From Larix sibirica (lineage: Eukaryota > Streptophyta > Pinopsida > Pinales > Pinaceae): a stretch of DNA of 10,238 bases. Both the position numbers and the translations under genes were made by a program. The stretch lies in the NCBI GenBank assembly GCA_004151065.3, contig NWUY0300059786.1:5066-15303 (forward strand), read 5' to 3'. The notes under the pieces are model-generated. The model was not told the DNA's origin. It searched no databases and saw nothing but the letters and a program-made list of their open reading frames with translations. Positions 1-8,618 of the stretch are shown piece after piece. How positions within the stretch are numbered: the stretch's first letter is position 1; each line of letters starts with the position of its first letter.

Positions 1-73
1 TGGAGATGCGGGGTATCGATCCCCGTACCTCTCGCATGCTAAGCGAGCGCTCTACCATCTGAGCTACATCCCC
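1..73 (-). tRNA. tRNA-Ala (anticodon AGC)
   Basis: Read on the minus strand, this 73-nt stretch folds into a complete cloverleaf. The acceptor stem GGGGATG pairs with CATCTCC with a G-T wobble, and the discriminator base is A. The D arm has GCTC/GAGC, the anticodon stem is CTCGC/GCGAG around the loop TTAGCAT (anticodon AGC at plus 38-40), and the T stem is CGGGG/CCCCG. There is no intron and no encoded CCA, as expected for a eukaryotic nuclear gene. Internal pol III signals are visible: an A box (TAGCTCAGATGG) and a B box (GGATCGATACC). A CAA motif lies just upstream on the minus strand (plus 77-79), where plant tRNA genes often begin transcription. The oligo-T terminator would lie outside the left edge. 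The role is delivery of alanine at GCU/GCC codons. Confidence 0.96.
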
Positions 74-330
74 ATGTTGAAGAAATTTGTAATGCAATCT
101 TCCATGATCACTGTGAAGGGTTTGACTGGAGCTCCATCAACATAACTTTATCACATAGTGATTTTCCATAAAGGAAGAAAAATAGAAAGAAGATATTGTA
201 GATACTATAGCCGCAGTCCTCCGCTAATGGGAGGATATTACAAAAAGAATCATCCAAAAGGAGAAACAAACAGACATGCATCTAAATCGGAAAGAGAGGA
301 AGAGTTCCTGACTCCCGCAGTAATTGATCT
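74..330 (-). other. Probable LINE 3' UTR and/or tRNA upstream flank
   Basis: This stretch separates the end of LINE ORF2 (stop at 331-333) from the tRNA gene. On the minus strand it reads from the end of the RNase H domain into the tRNA. It has no poly(A), no simple A-rich tail and no obvious short 3' tandem repeat, so the LINE 3' end and its target-site duplication cannot be placed. The short open frames here have no recognisable product. A small palindrome (GGAGCTCC) lies near 130-137. How much is element and how much is host flank is unknown. Confidence 0.5.
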
Positions 331-1155
331 TCAGGGTATCCTGAGATTAAAGAAGATACTATCCTCCTGAGCCGAAAGACCCCTCCTAGACATCAAATAT
401 GCTTGTGTGTTATCAACCTGATATATATGATGAAAGCATATCCCCTGCATATTTAGAAGAAGCCTACGAATCTGGGACATCCAAGAGGAGAGTGCGAATG
501 CATGAATGTCGCCCTTGTCACTTACCCAGTTTATGATGATCAATGAATCCCCCACTACATGAGAGAGATCAATCTTTAGTTATTTGGCAAAACATAGTAC
601 AATCCAAATAGCTACCAATTCAGCCTTTGTGTTGGATCCAATACCACAGTTCATCCACATACAATAAATTCTACGTGGATCCAAATAGATGACTGCACCA
701 GCTCTGCATAAATTACCCGAGGTCTGTGAGGCTTCGTCGAAGCAAGCATAAACTCCTGGAAAAGAGAAATGTGATGGCGATTTTGGAATTTTCTGCATAG
801 GAGAAATAAAAATACATGAGGATTCCTTATATCCTGCCACTGCTTTCCAAGCACACTTGAACGTGTAGATGAATTTGTTTTCAAATAGAAGAAGGTTTCG
901 AGCCTTCCAGGTTTCCCAGAGAATAAAAACAACAAGCTCCCCCAGCCTCCCATTGTAATGAAACCAAGTAAGTAGGCATTCATGCAGGGAATTTCCATTC
1001 CAAGCCCTGCTAAATGGATAAGTAAATCCAACAAACTGCCATACATGTGATATGTATTGGCATTCCATAAAAATATGGGTAACCGAGTCTCCAGCAAGTT
1101 TACATAATAGGAAGATGCTTGTCCAATATATCCCCTTTTTTGCAGATTTTTCCAT
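331..1155 (-). pseudogene. ORF2 segment: zf-RVT end and RNase H domain
   Basis: This open frame starts in the zinc-binding domain (LCKLAGDSVTHIF, then MECQYISHVW, keeping Cys, His and Cys). It then enters a C-terminal RNase H at about 750. Visible RNase H positions are ACFDEASQ (Asp140 of the 191-aa piece, first catalytic Asp), TKAELVAI (Glu179) and GDSLIIINW (third acidic residue). An in-frame TAA at 580-582 lies between the second and third. The fourth acidic position, normally in an ADxLS-like motif, reads AYLMS, with Tyr at codon 397-399. RNase H would remove RNA from the RNA-cDNA hybrid. A C-terminal RNase H is a known feature of plant L1 elements. The frame ends at TGA 331-333. Confidence 0.87.
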
Positions 1156-2079
1156 GTAAGCAACCTATCCTCCATAGCAAGCCAAATGAAAAATTTTAAC
1201 TTGAGGGGAAGTCTCCACTTCGAAACTGATCTGTGGCACCAAGCCAAGTTTTCCGGAAAAGCATGAAATAATACCTCATAAGCCAGCTTTGCGGACAAGA
1301 CCCCGATGTGTGTATTCCATGTCCACACAAGGTTATCATCTATCTCATATAATCTAACGTTTCCACGATGTAAACCAAGTATATAAGCGTTCCATTCCAA
1401 TGCCATAGCTCCCTGGAGACCTATCTGTTCAACATTTATCCAGTTTTGGCAGGGATATGCAGTTGGTACCGCCGAGATGGCGTGATGGGGAAAGAAGATA
1501 CCTTGAGAATGCAGCATACTTAATAATTCCTTTGATAGCTTGTACCATCTTGGGCCACCAACAATTGGATCTTCCTCCAGGAGGATAGACCGACCGTTAC
1601 CCAGGAACCACTCAATCCAGTTTGCCAGTACTAAGAAGGCCGAAAACAAAGCCGCCCAGAAATTTGATATATTCTTTGCCTGTACTTTAGGGGAGCGAAG
1701 CCACTGTATAACATAAAGACCCCTAAGATACTTATCCTTAATGATTTCGCCCCATAAACCCTTCAACATAAGTTCCCTCCAGAGGTATTTTGCCATAAGA
1801 GCCGTAGAAAAAGAAAATATTATCTTTATTGACCAACCTCCATTAATGAAAGGGATCGCTATCTTACGCCATTCCACTAAATGGAATTTATGGATGTCTT
1901 TACCAGGCCAGATGGAGTTATGGATTCTCCTCTTGGTACCTGACAAGATGGATCTTGGTACTTTACTTATGGACATCCAATATGGATCTTGGTGCTTTAC
2001 TTATGGACATCCAATATACACCCAGGTTCTGCGGAACTGATTTTGCAAGGGTAACTCTACCCCCAATGGACATCCAGCA
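1110..2079 (-). pseudogene. ORF2 segment: connection region and start of zf-RVT
   Basis: This segment continues after the thumb (SIGGRVTLAKS, then YWMSIS) and crosses the 34-bp tandem duplication at 1948-2017, which shifts the frame. The open frame to the left of it (from 1976) reads SIWPGKDIHKFHLVEW and later FINGGWSIK, which match the conserved LINE region in which a short W-G motif is followed by HLV/W and GGLGI-like motifs. Further on, KWRLPLKLKFFIWLA and RLLTWKNLQKRG are the hallmark of the zf-RVT zinc-binding domain. Near 1110-1125 the frame changes: the first Cys-rich part is lost here and the rest of the zinc domain is found in the next frame (residues LCKLAGDSVTHIF in 580-1155). Confidence 0.85.
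1948..2017. repeat. 34-bp tandem duplication inside ORF2
   Basis: The sequence from 1948 repeats from 1982 with a period of 34 bases and matches to 2017. One base differs (A at 1960, G at 1994). Each unit starts ATGGATCTTGGT and ends GGACATCCAA. Since 34 is not a multiple of three, the duplication shifts the ORF2 frame: the right copy is in frame with the reverse transcriptase side, and the left copy is in frame with the downstream connection region. A similar 11-mer (ATGGACATCCA) occurs again at 2066-2076. Confidence 0.97.
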
Positions 2080-3143
2080 TCAGTACCAATGATGAATTCT
2101 CCTATCAAATATTTTATAAAGCCATAACCAATCTTTGATTACATATGCATTTGGCTTGATGAAATATCCTAGGTAGTTGGTTCCATTTACTAGTTCCTTC
2201 ATATCATAATTCATAAGATCTTGTATATCCATCTTCATTGCCTAATCAACCCCGTGTTCTAGGAAAATCAATTTACTACCATTTATCTCCAAACTTGTGG
2301 AGCTACAAAAAATATCCAGAATTTTCTTAATACATTCCCATTTAGATTTCTTTGCTCCCCCAAAAAGCATAACATTGTCAACAAAGAGTTGATGCGTGAC
2401 CATTATATTTTGTGTAACCTTGATACCATAGATGTTTTCATTTTCTTTGGCTTTGATTAGCATCATTATTAAACCTTTGATGACAATCAGAAAGAGGAGA
2501 GGAGACAAGGGGCATCCTTGCCTAATGCCACGGGAGCATGAGAAAAAATCCGTAGGAATTCCATTTATCAGGACAGAGTACTTGATCGAAGTTACACAAA
2601 CCATAATCCACTTCATTGCCTTCCATGGAATACCTATTTGCATCAAAGCCAACAGAAGAAAATCCCAATTGACTTTTTCATAAGCCCTGGATAGGTCCAA
2701 TTGTAGAATAAAAGCCTTAAGATTCTGGGATTTAATGCTATGAAAAGTCTCTTGTGCCACCCCCACTACATCAAGTATCTTTTTGTTATTCAGAAAAGAA
2801 AATTGTTCTTTTGATAGGAAATTTGATAATACCGGTTTGATACGGTTTGTTATCATCTTTGCAACAATTTTGTATGTGAGATTACATAAGGAGATGGACC
2901 TATACTCATTAAATGATGTCAGGTTGGATGATTTGGGAATCAAGGAAATAAATGTGGAGTTTATTTCCTATGGAATCCTTCCCATAAGTCTGGTATCTTC
3001 CACCATAGCAAGTAGATCAGATCCCATAATGTCAAAAAATTCCAAAAAAAACTCCACAGTCCATCCATTTGGACCTAGGATTTTTTATTTTGCAAATCCC
3101 ATCAAGACATTATGGATTTCCTTTAGTGTTACCTAATTATATA
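2080..3143 (-). pseudogene. ORF2 segment: reverse transcriptase domain
   Basis: This is RVT_1-type reverse transcriptase. The upstream part holds a recognisable PNGW motif (PDGF in relatives) but is broken by stops at 3133-3135, 3085-3087 and 2968-2970. The longest open piece (2242-2943, 233 aa) carries FNEYRSISLCN, motif A QLDLSRAYEKVNW (catalytic Asp at residue 83), the motif B region RQGCPLSP (residues 141-148), and motif C as FVDN at residues 187-190, where L1 elements have FADD. The second Asp of motif C is therefore Asn (codon at 2374-2376), which should abolish catalysis. After TAG 2242-2244 the same frame continues through LVNGTNYLGYF and, past TGA 2080-2082, SIGGRVTLAKS, typical of the thumb region after LINE reverse transcriptase. 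Confidence 0.9.
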
Positions 3144-4457
3144 TCACCTCCCCTCCTTATTCGAGAATAAATGTGGTAGTTCCCTGATCACCTGAATTTG
3201 TTCCCTAGCAACTTGAACCTTTGGATCCAAGTAGTAATTCTGAAAGTGTCTTATAGCTTCCGCCTGTAGATCATATTGTTTGTTGATCCATTCACCTTCC
3301 TCCATCTTAATAGACCATATAGAGTTTTGTATCCTCCTTCCATCCGCAAATTTATCAAAGTATTTATTATTGCCATCACCCAACTTGATCCATAGGGAGC
3401 GGCTCTTTAATCGCCACGATTGTTCATCTTTTTTCAATATGCTTTGTTTCCTCTGCTCCAACTCCATTAAGGTAATATTAAGTTGTCCAGGTAAATACCC
3501 ACCAATATGAAAATTATGGATATTGTAAATATTCTCCTCAATCTCTATGAGTTCCAATTTTTTCTCTTTATTCCTATTCCTTACCCATTTGTTGACCCCT
3601 GATTTTAGATGCTTCAGTTTTTTAGCCAAATAGTACCATGGAGGATCAGAATTTGAATTATCGAAATCTATCCAAACTAGATGGACCAGTGTATTGAAAT
3701 TCGGATCCTTGTTCCACATATGATTGAACTTGAAAGGGAGATAGGTTGTTATTTCCTCGAAATCTACTTCCAGAAATATCAGATTATGATCTGAAATGGG
3801 GGAATTATCAATCCAATATCTATAACTGTGTGCATCATCCACTAGAAAATACCCCATCAAAAAATGATCCAATCTCTTTGAAATCCTATTTGGGCCCTGT
3901 CTTCCATTACTCCAAGTAGGGCCAAGTGGAAGCGGCTCTATATCAACAAGACCTGCAGAATGGAATAATTCCGAGAAAAAAATACTTATAGGATCCATTT
4001 TAGTCGATGTTCCCCAAATTTCTGCTGCTGATAAGGATACGTTTAAATCCCCTATAAGCAACAAGTTTTGCTCTTCGAAAATTCCTAGAGCTTCAACACT
4101 TTCCCAATATTCCTTGTGATCCTGATATGGAGCATAACGATTACTAAAATTTATTTTCCCTACAAAACCATATACATAACCTGCTGATTTGATACCCAAA
4201 TCTAAAACTGCGCTCGAAAGATTATATGATCTAGGATTCTAGGCCGATAGGAGACCTCCATATTGGCCCACGGAATCCATAGATACTACAGCCCAGTCCT
4301 GCTTAAGTCTGTAGAAAAAATGTCGAGCCTTTTCAGCTGTAACCATGGTGTCCTGGAAAAATATCAAATCTGGTTTCTCTTTCACCAAAAGTATTTTGAG
4401 GGTTAATATTTTCTGAGGGCCCCCAATCCCTCTAATGTTGAGAGACGTTATGACCAT
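3144..4457 (-). pseudogene. ORF2 segment: endonuclease domain and linker
   Basis: This is the exonuclease-endonuclease-phosphatase fold that would nick target DNA. The N-terminal piece (4239-4457, 72 aa) carries SLNIRG with the conserved Asn, and FFQDT at the place of the usual QET, so the metal-binding Glu appears as Asp. An in-frame TAG at 4239-4241 follows GGLLSA, where related proteins usually have Trp. The frame then continues from 4199 for 351 aa with GDLNV (Asp51, Asn53), PTWSN (residues 94-98), a KRLDHFL motif (residues 108-114) and SDH (residues 136-138), all endonuclease signatures. From about residue 150 onward lies the basic linker that precedes the reverse transcriptase. This frame ends at TGA 3144-3146, beside a frame change into the reverse transcriptase. 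Confidence 0.88.
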
Positions 4458-6390
4458 TTCTTCACCCTTGATAGGGATTTCATGCCTCTAAGTGCCATTT
4501 TAGATTCATTAGAAGAAGATAGAGGATTATCTGCAATGGCTGGAGTTTTGTTAGCATCCACAGTGGCCAGTTGTTTTCCCTTCCTCACACTTTGTGTTTT
4601 GATGGGTGAAAGGTTCCATGCTAGACCCCCCTGGAAAATCCATTTTGCATGTCTCATATCATGGGTCACATGTACTCCTTATCATCTAAACCATTCCCAA
4701 TGTTCGTTGGAACATTACCAATGTAGGTAATAAGGGTAAGGTTTTTTGTGATTTCACAATATGAGGGTTTGGTCGATTGATGCTCTGTGGGATTGATGGA
4801 TGGGAAAATAATTGACTTTGTTCCTTCCCCATGGTTTGTTGATTTTTTTTTCATATCTCCTTTAAGTGTAGGGGATTGATTGGGGTCATGCAGTACCGCC
4901 CCAGGAAAGAGAAGAGGATAAGATGGGTCATGTTCTTGGGATTCTAGAATAATAGGCAAGTCTAATGGCCTGGCTAAGGTAATCATAGCGACATTATGGG
5001 TAGCATGATGCCTAGGAAGGGTATGAGTAACAAAATCCATAGTTTCCGCTTGGATCTTTTCACTCATGGAAGGGTTTATCCCTGATTCAGTGACCTTAAC
5101 CCCTTGATAAAAATACGGGCCCCCTCCTATGACCTCATCCCCTATCATAGATCCCTTACCCTCTAAGACTTGTATAAATTCCCTTTCCTCAACAAATAAT
5201 GAATCAACAAATATAGGTGCCAAGGTTTTTAGCTTACATAATAAGGAGGATGGGTCTAGATCCCAATCGCTACAAGTGGATGGCACGGTTGGATCAGGCA
5301 TATCCTTTATCTCCGAAGAACCCTCCGATCTAGAACCACCATCTGATGTCCATGCATAAACCTCCTCCAAAGACCCTGCTTCCTCTGACTTCGAGCCAAA
5401 TTCATTACATTCCCACCATAAATGATCAACAAATTTACAATTCATGCATCGGAATGGTAAACCCCAGTAGTCAAGAGTTTGTGTGAACTTTTTGCCTTGC
5501 CATTCGATGTCAAGTTTTTCCAGTAACCCTTTTGACATATCAATCTCAACCACCACATGACCAACTCGTCTATCCATTCCTTTTAAAGCTTACTCCCTGA
5601 TATGTAGAAATATACCAATGTGGTTTGCTACAACTGTGAATGCCTCCCTATTCCAAAGTGCTAGAGGGAATCCAGGGAGATGTACCCATAGGTGCCTAAA
5701 CCTAATACGTTCCAAGTTCGGGTCGAAACCAGTATGCCACCTTTTCATCATAAGGCTACCATGTCCTTTGATCCTGGTTTTCTCCAAGATGAGAGATGCA
5801 TGCTCTCCCATTCTAAAATAAAATCCATACCAACCATTGTTTAAGACTAGTACCTCTGGTTTGTACCCAATAGGAGACCAAATAGCAGCAACCCAGTGAT
5901 TTATGTCACATGGGTCCATTTCCCTATAGCTGAACTTTACTACAAGACCTTTTAGGGTTAGGGATGCAATCCCCTCTAGGACAATGCTTTTATCGATAGT
6001 CATATAGTCCAGTTCCTTTCTCAAGTGCCACTTTTTGCTTCTGTGCATCCACCCTTGTCTCCTAAAATGACTGAACTGATTATAGTGGTTTGTTGGGTAT
6101 CCAATATTCGATGTATTTCCATGTGTCCTAGGGTTTTCCTTGGGTACTTCGTTTGTGTTCCTAGTATCCTGGGTCCTAGAATGAAGAGTATCCTCACCTA
6201 GGTCATTTGACTTTGAAGGTCCCCCCCCCTCTGCCATATTTTGTGATGCTTTTTCCACATTGTCCTTCCATAATAACCTATATTCTTCATCCATCTTTTG
6301 AATAATATCTCGTTCCTGCCCCTCCTTTGACATGCCTTTTCTGTCACCATTGGATTCCTCCCCCACAGAATCCAACTGCTTGTCCTCCAT
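4448..6390 (-). pseudogene. LINE ORF1 (gag-like, DUF4283 and CCHC), copy A
   Basis: This is the RNA-binding ORF1 protein of a plant L1. The start is the ATG at 6388-6390 after an A-rich run. Residues 1-125 are polar and low in complexity. About 147-262 is a DUF4283 domain with the signature LWVHLPGFPLALWN. An in-frame TAA at 5590-5592 interrupts the end of that domain, and the same frame resumes at once (RRVGHVVVEID). A zinc knuckle follows at 5407-5448, CMNCKFVDHLWWEC, an intact CX2CX4HX4C. After a long Ser/Pro/acidic tail the frame closes at TGA 4666-4668, and an overlapping frame (4448-4669) carries the basic C-terminus (MRHAKWIFQGG) to TAA 4448-4450. That stop overlaps the ORF2 ATG by 10 nt. 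The protein would coat LINE RNA in a ribonucleoprotein particle; this copy cannot be made whole. Confidence 0.88.
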
Positions 6391-6622
6391 TTTTTTTTTT
6401 TTTCCCCACTAGCATGTGCTTTTCCTTACATCCCCGCAGGTCCCTATCCCCTTTTGACAAAGTGGTTTTTTTCCGACAGTTTAATATCCAGTAGTATATA
6501 AAGCACCCTAATACTGTTCAAAACCTGGTTGGTAGTATTAACATCATAGTTCTTTAGGTGGATATTTTACATAATATTCGGGTATAATGGCACCGCCCCA
6601 TTTTTTATGGTCGTAAACCATC
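6391..6622 (-). other. LINE 5' leader, copy A
   Basis: This is non-coding sequence upstream of ORF1, read leftward on the minus strand. It ends with a run of As that merges into the ORF1 start codon (T-run 6390-6403 on the plus strand, 14 bases). It contains a TATATAAAG-like motif at 6495-6503 on the plus strand; the minus strand reads CTTTATATA. L1 elements use internal promoters in this region, but I cannot identify one. The leader stops abruptly at the N at 6623, while the same sequence in the second copy runs on past 8849. Confidence 0.6.
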
Positions 6623-6623
6623 N
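6623..6623. other. Single ambiguous base at the repeat junction
   Basis: This is the only N in the window, and it lies exactly between the two 2.2-kb repeats. The base expected by extending copy B leftward is T (as at 4395). The base expected by extending copy A rightward is G (as at 8850). This is consistent with a minimal gap or an unresolved call where two overlapping contigs or haplotypes were joined. Confidence 0.95.
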
Positions 6624-6685
6624 TTGAGGGTTAATATTTTCTGAGGGCCCCCAATCCCTCTGATGTTGAGAGACGTTATGACCAT
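6624..6685 (-). pseudogene. ORF2 5' stub in copy B
   Basis: These are the first 62 nt of LINE ORF2, starting at ATG 6683-6685 with MVITSLNIRGIGGPQK and cut off at the N. The only difference from copy A here (G6662 for A4434) is silent. No catalytic domain remains. The stub overlaps the ORF1 stop by 10 nt, as in copy A. Confidence 0.85.
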
Positions 6686-8618
6686 TTCTTCACCCTTGAT
6701 AGGGATTTCATGCCTCTAAGTGCCATTTTAGATTCATTAGAAGAAGATAGAGGATTATCTGCAATGGCTGGAGTTTTGTTAGCATCCACAGTGGCCATTT
6801 GTTTTCCCTTCCTCACACTTTGTGTTTTGATGGGTGAAAGGTTCCATGCTAGACCCCCCTGGAAAATCCATTTTGCATGTCTCATATCATGGGTCACATG
6901 TACTCCTTATCATCTAAACCATTCCCAATGTTCGTTGGAACATTACCAATGTAGGTAATAAGGGTAAGGTTTTTTGTGATTTCACAATATGAGGGTTTGG
7001 TCGATTGATGCTCTGTGGGATTGATGGATGGGAAAATAATTGACTTTGTTCCTTCCCCATGGTTTGTTGATTTTTTTTTCATATCTCCTTTAAGTGTAGG
7101 GGATTGATTGGGGTCATGCAGTACCGCCCCAGGAAAGAGAAGAGGATAAGATGGGTCATGTTCTTGGGATTCTAGAATAATAGGCAAGTCTAATGGCCTG
7201 GCTAAGGTAATCATAGCGACATTATGGGTAGCATGATGCCTAGGAAGGGTATGAGTAACAAAATCCATAGTTTCCGCTTGGATCTTTTCACTCATGGAAG
7301 GGTTTATCCCTGATTCAGTGACCTTAACCCCTTGATAAAAATACGGGCCCCCTCCTATGACCTCATCCCCTATCATAGATCCCTTACCCTCTAAGACTTG
7401 TATAAATTCCCTTTCCTCAACAAATAATGAATCAACAAATATAGGTGCCAAGGTTTTTAGCTTACATAATAAGGAGGATGGGTCTAGATCCCAATCGCTA
7501 CAAGTGGATGGCACGGTTGGATCAGGCATATCCTTTATCTCCGAAGAACCCTCCGATCTAGAACCACCATCTGATGTCCATGCATAAACCTCCTCCAAAG
7601 ACCCTGCTTCCTCTGACTTCGAGCCAAATTCATTACATTCCCACCATAAATGATCAACAAATTTACAATTCATGCATCGGAATGGTAAACCCCAGTAGTC
7701 AAGAGTTTGTGTGAACTTTTTGCCTTGCCATTCGATGTCAAGTTTTTCCAGTAACCCTTTTGACATATCAATCTCAACCACCACACGACCAACTCGTCTA
7801 TCCATTCCTTTTAAAGCTTACTCCCTGATATGTAGAAATATACCAATGTGGTTTGCTACAACTGTGAATGCCTCCCTATTCCAAAGTGCTAGAGGGAATC
7901 CAGGGAGATGTACCCATAGGTGCCTAAACCTAATACGTTCCAAGTTCGGGTCGAAACCAGTATGCCACCTTTTCATCATAAGGCTACCATGTCCTTTGAT
8001 CCTGGTTTTCTCCAAGATGAGAGATGCATGCTCTCCCATTCTAAAATAAAATCCATACCAACCATTGTTTAAGACTAGTACCTCTGGTTTGTACCCAATA
8101 GGAGACCAAATAGCAGCAACCCAGTGATTTATGTCACATGGGTCCATTTCCCTATAGCTGAACTTTACTACAAGACCTTTTAGGGTTAGGGATGCAATCC
8201 CCTCTAGGACAATGCTTTTATCGATAGTCATATAGTCCAGTTCCTTTCTCAAGTGCCACTTTTTGCTTCTGTGCATCCACCCTTGTCTCCTAAAATGACT
8301 GAACTGATTATAGTGGTTTGTTGGGTATCCAATATTCGATGTATTTCCATGTGTCCTAGGGTTTTCCTTGGGTACTTCGTTTGTGTTCCTAGTATCCTGG
8401 GTCCTAGAATGAAGAGTATCCTCACCTAGGTCATTTGACTTTGAAGGTCCCCCCCCCTCTGCCATATTTTGTGATGCTTTTTCCACATTGTCCTTCCATA
8501 ATAACCTATATTCTTCATCCATCTTTTGAATAATATCTCGTTCCTGCCCCTCCTTTGACATGCCTTTTCTGTCACCATTGGATTCCTCCCCCACAGAATC
8601 CAACTGCTTGTCCTCCAT
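6676..8618 (-). pseudogene. LINE ORF1 (gag-like, DUF4283 and CCHC), copy B
   Basis: This is a near-identical duplicate of the other ORF1. The start is ATG 8616-8618. DUF4283 lies at about residues 147-262, the same TAA is at 7818-7820, the intact CX2CX4HX4C knuckle is at 7635-7676, and the same frame change sits at 6894-6897 before the basic C-terminus, which ends at 6676. Two residues differ from copy A: Arg for His just after the TAA (C7786) and Met for Leu in the C-terminal piece (T6798). With 13 rather than 14 As before the start codon, an upstream ATG (8640-8642) is in frame here and would add eight residues, four of them Lys; in copy A it is out of frame. I take the inner ATG as the start, since it works in both copies. 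Confidence 0.88.

Larger units (their letters stand above)
331..4457 (-). pseudogene. LINE ORF2 polyprotein, multiply disrupted
   Basis: This is the remnant of the L1 ORF2 protein, which would nick target DNA and prime cDNA synthesis from the nick. The start chosen is ATG at 4455-4457, because the typical endonuclease opening (MVITSLNIRGIGG) begins there. Stops in the main frame lie at 4239-4241 (TAG), 3133-3135 (TAG), 3085-3087 (TAA), 2968-2970 (TAG), 2242-2244 (TAG), 2080-2082 (TGA) and 580-582 (TAA). The frame changes near 3146-3160, inside a 34-bp tandem duplication at 1948-2017, and near 1110-1125. Between these breaks the domains align in normal order with no large deletion, so this is a full-length copy that decayed in place rather than a 5'-truncated insertion. 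The final stop at 331-333 falls just after the RNase H domain and may be the natural end. Confidence 0.9.
331..6622 (-). mobile_element. Degenerate plant L1-type LINE (ORF1, ORF2, 5' leader)
   Basis: This is a non-LTR retrotransposon on the minus strand, with its 5' end at the right. In element order it has an untranslated leader (6622-6391), a gag-like ORF1 with DUF4283 and a CCHC knuckle (6390-4448), and ORF2 with apurinic-type endonuclease, reverse transcriptase, zf-RVT and RNase H (4457-331). That order, with an RNase H after the reverse transcriptase, is known from plant L1 elements. Both ORFs carry several stops and frame changes, so the copy cannot move on its own. The left limit given is the end of ORF2; the true 3' end lies somewhere in 74-330 or beyond. 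The right limit is the N at 6623, where a second copy of the 5' half begins, so the real 5' end may be at or past 8849. Confidence 0.9.
4396..6622. repeat. Large direct repeat, copy A (about 2.2 kb)
   Basis: This 2227-bp stretch recurs at 6624-8849. It covers the first 62 nt of ORF2, all of ORF1 and the LINE leader. The offset is 2228 bases up to the T-run at 6390 and 2227 after it. Differences found by eye: A4434/G6662, G4570/T6798, T5558/C7786, and a T-run of 14 here against 13 in the other copy. Identity is therefore near 99.8 percent. Only copy A is joined to the rest of ORF2. Confidence 0.97.

Noticed and set aside
1-73. tRNA-derived SINE head instead of a real tRNA gene
   Set aside because: All stems are intact, the length is exactly 73 nt, and a CAA start motif lies upstream. 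The sequence beyond its 3' end is not in the window, so this cannot be fully excluded.
158-370. Plus-strand open frame of 70 codons beside the tRNA gene
   Set aside because: It lies opposite the LINE 3' region and the end of RNase H, has no recognisable motif, and looks like an antisense shadow.
1741-3510. Several plus-strand open frames (1741-2040, 2432-2683, 2783-3136, 3280-3510)
   Set aside because: All are antisense to ORF2 domains with clear motifs on the minus strand; none shows a product of its own.
4482-8049. Pairs of plus-strand open frames over ORF1 (4482-4730, 5129-5359 and 5618-5821, with their copies at 6710-6958, 7357-7587 and 7711-8049)
   Set aside because: They are antisense to ORF1. 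Their presence in both repeats reflects the duplication, not selection for a protein.
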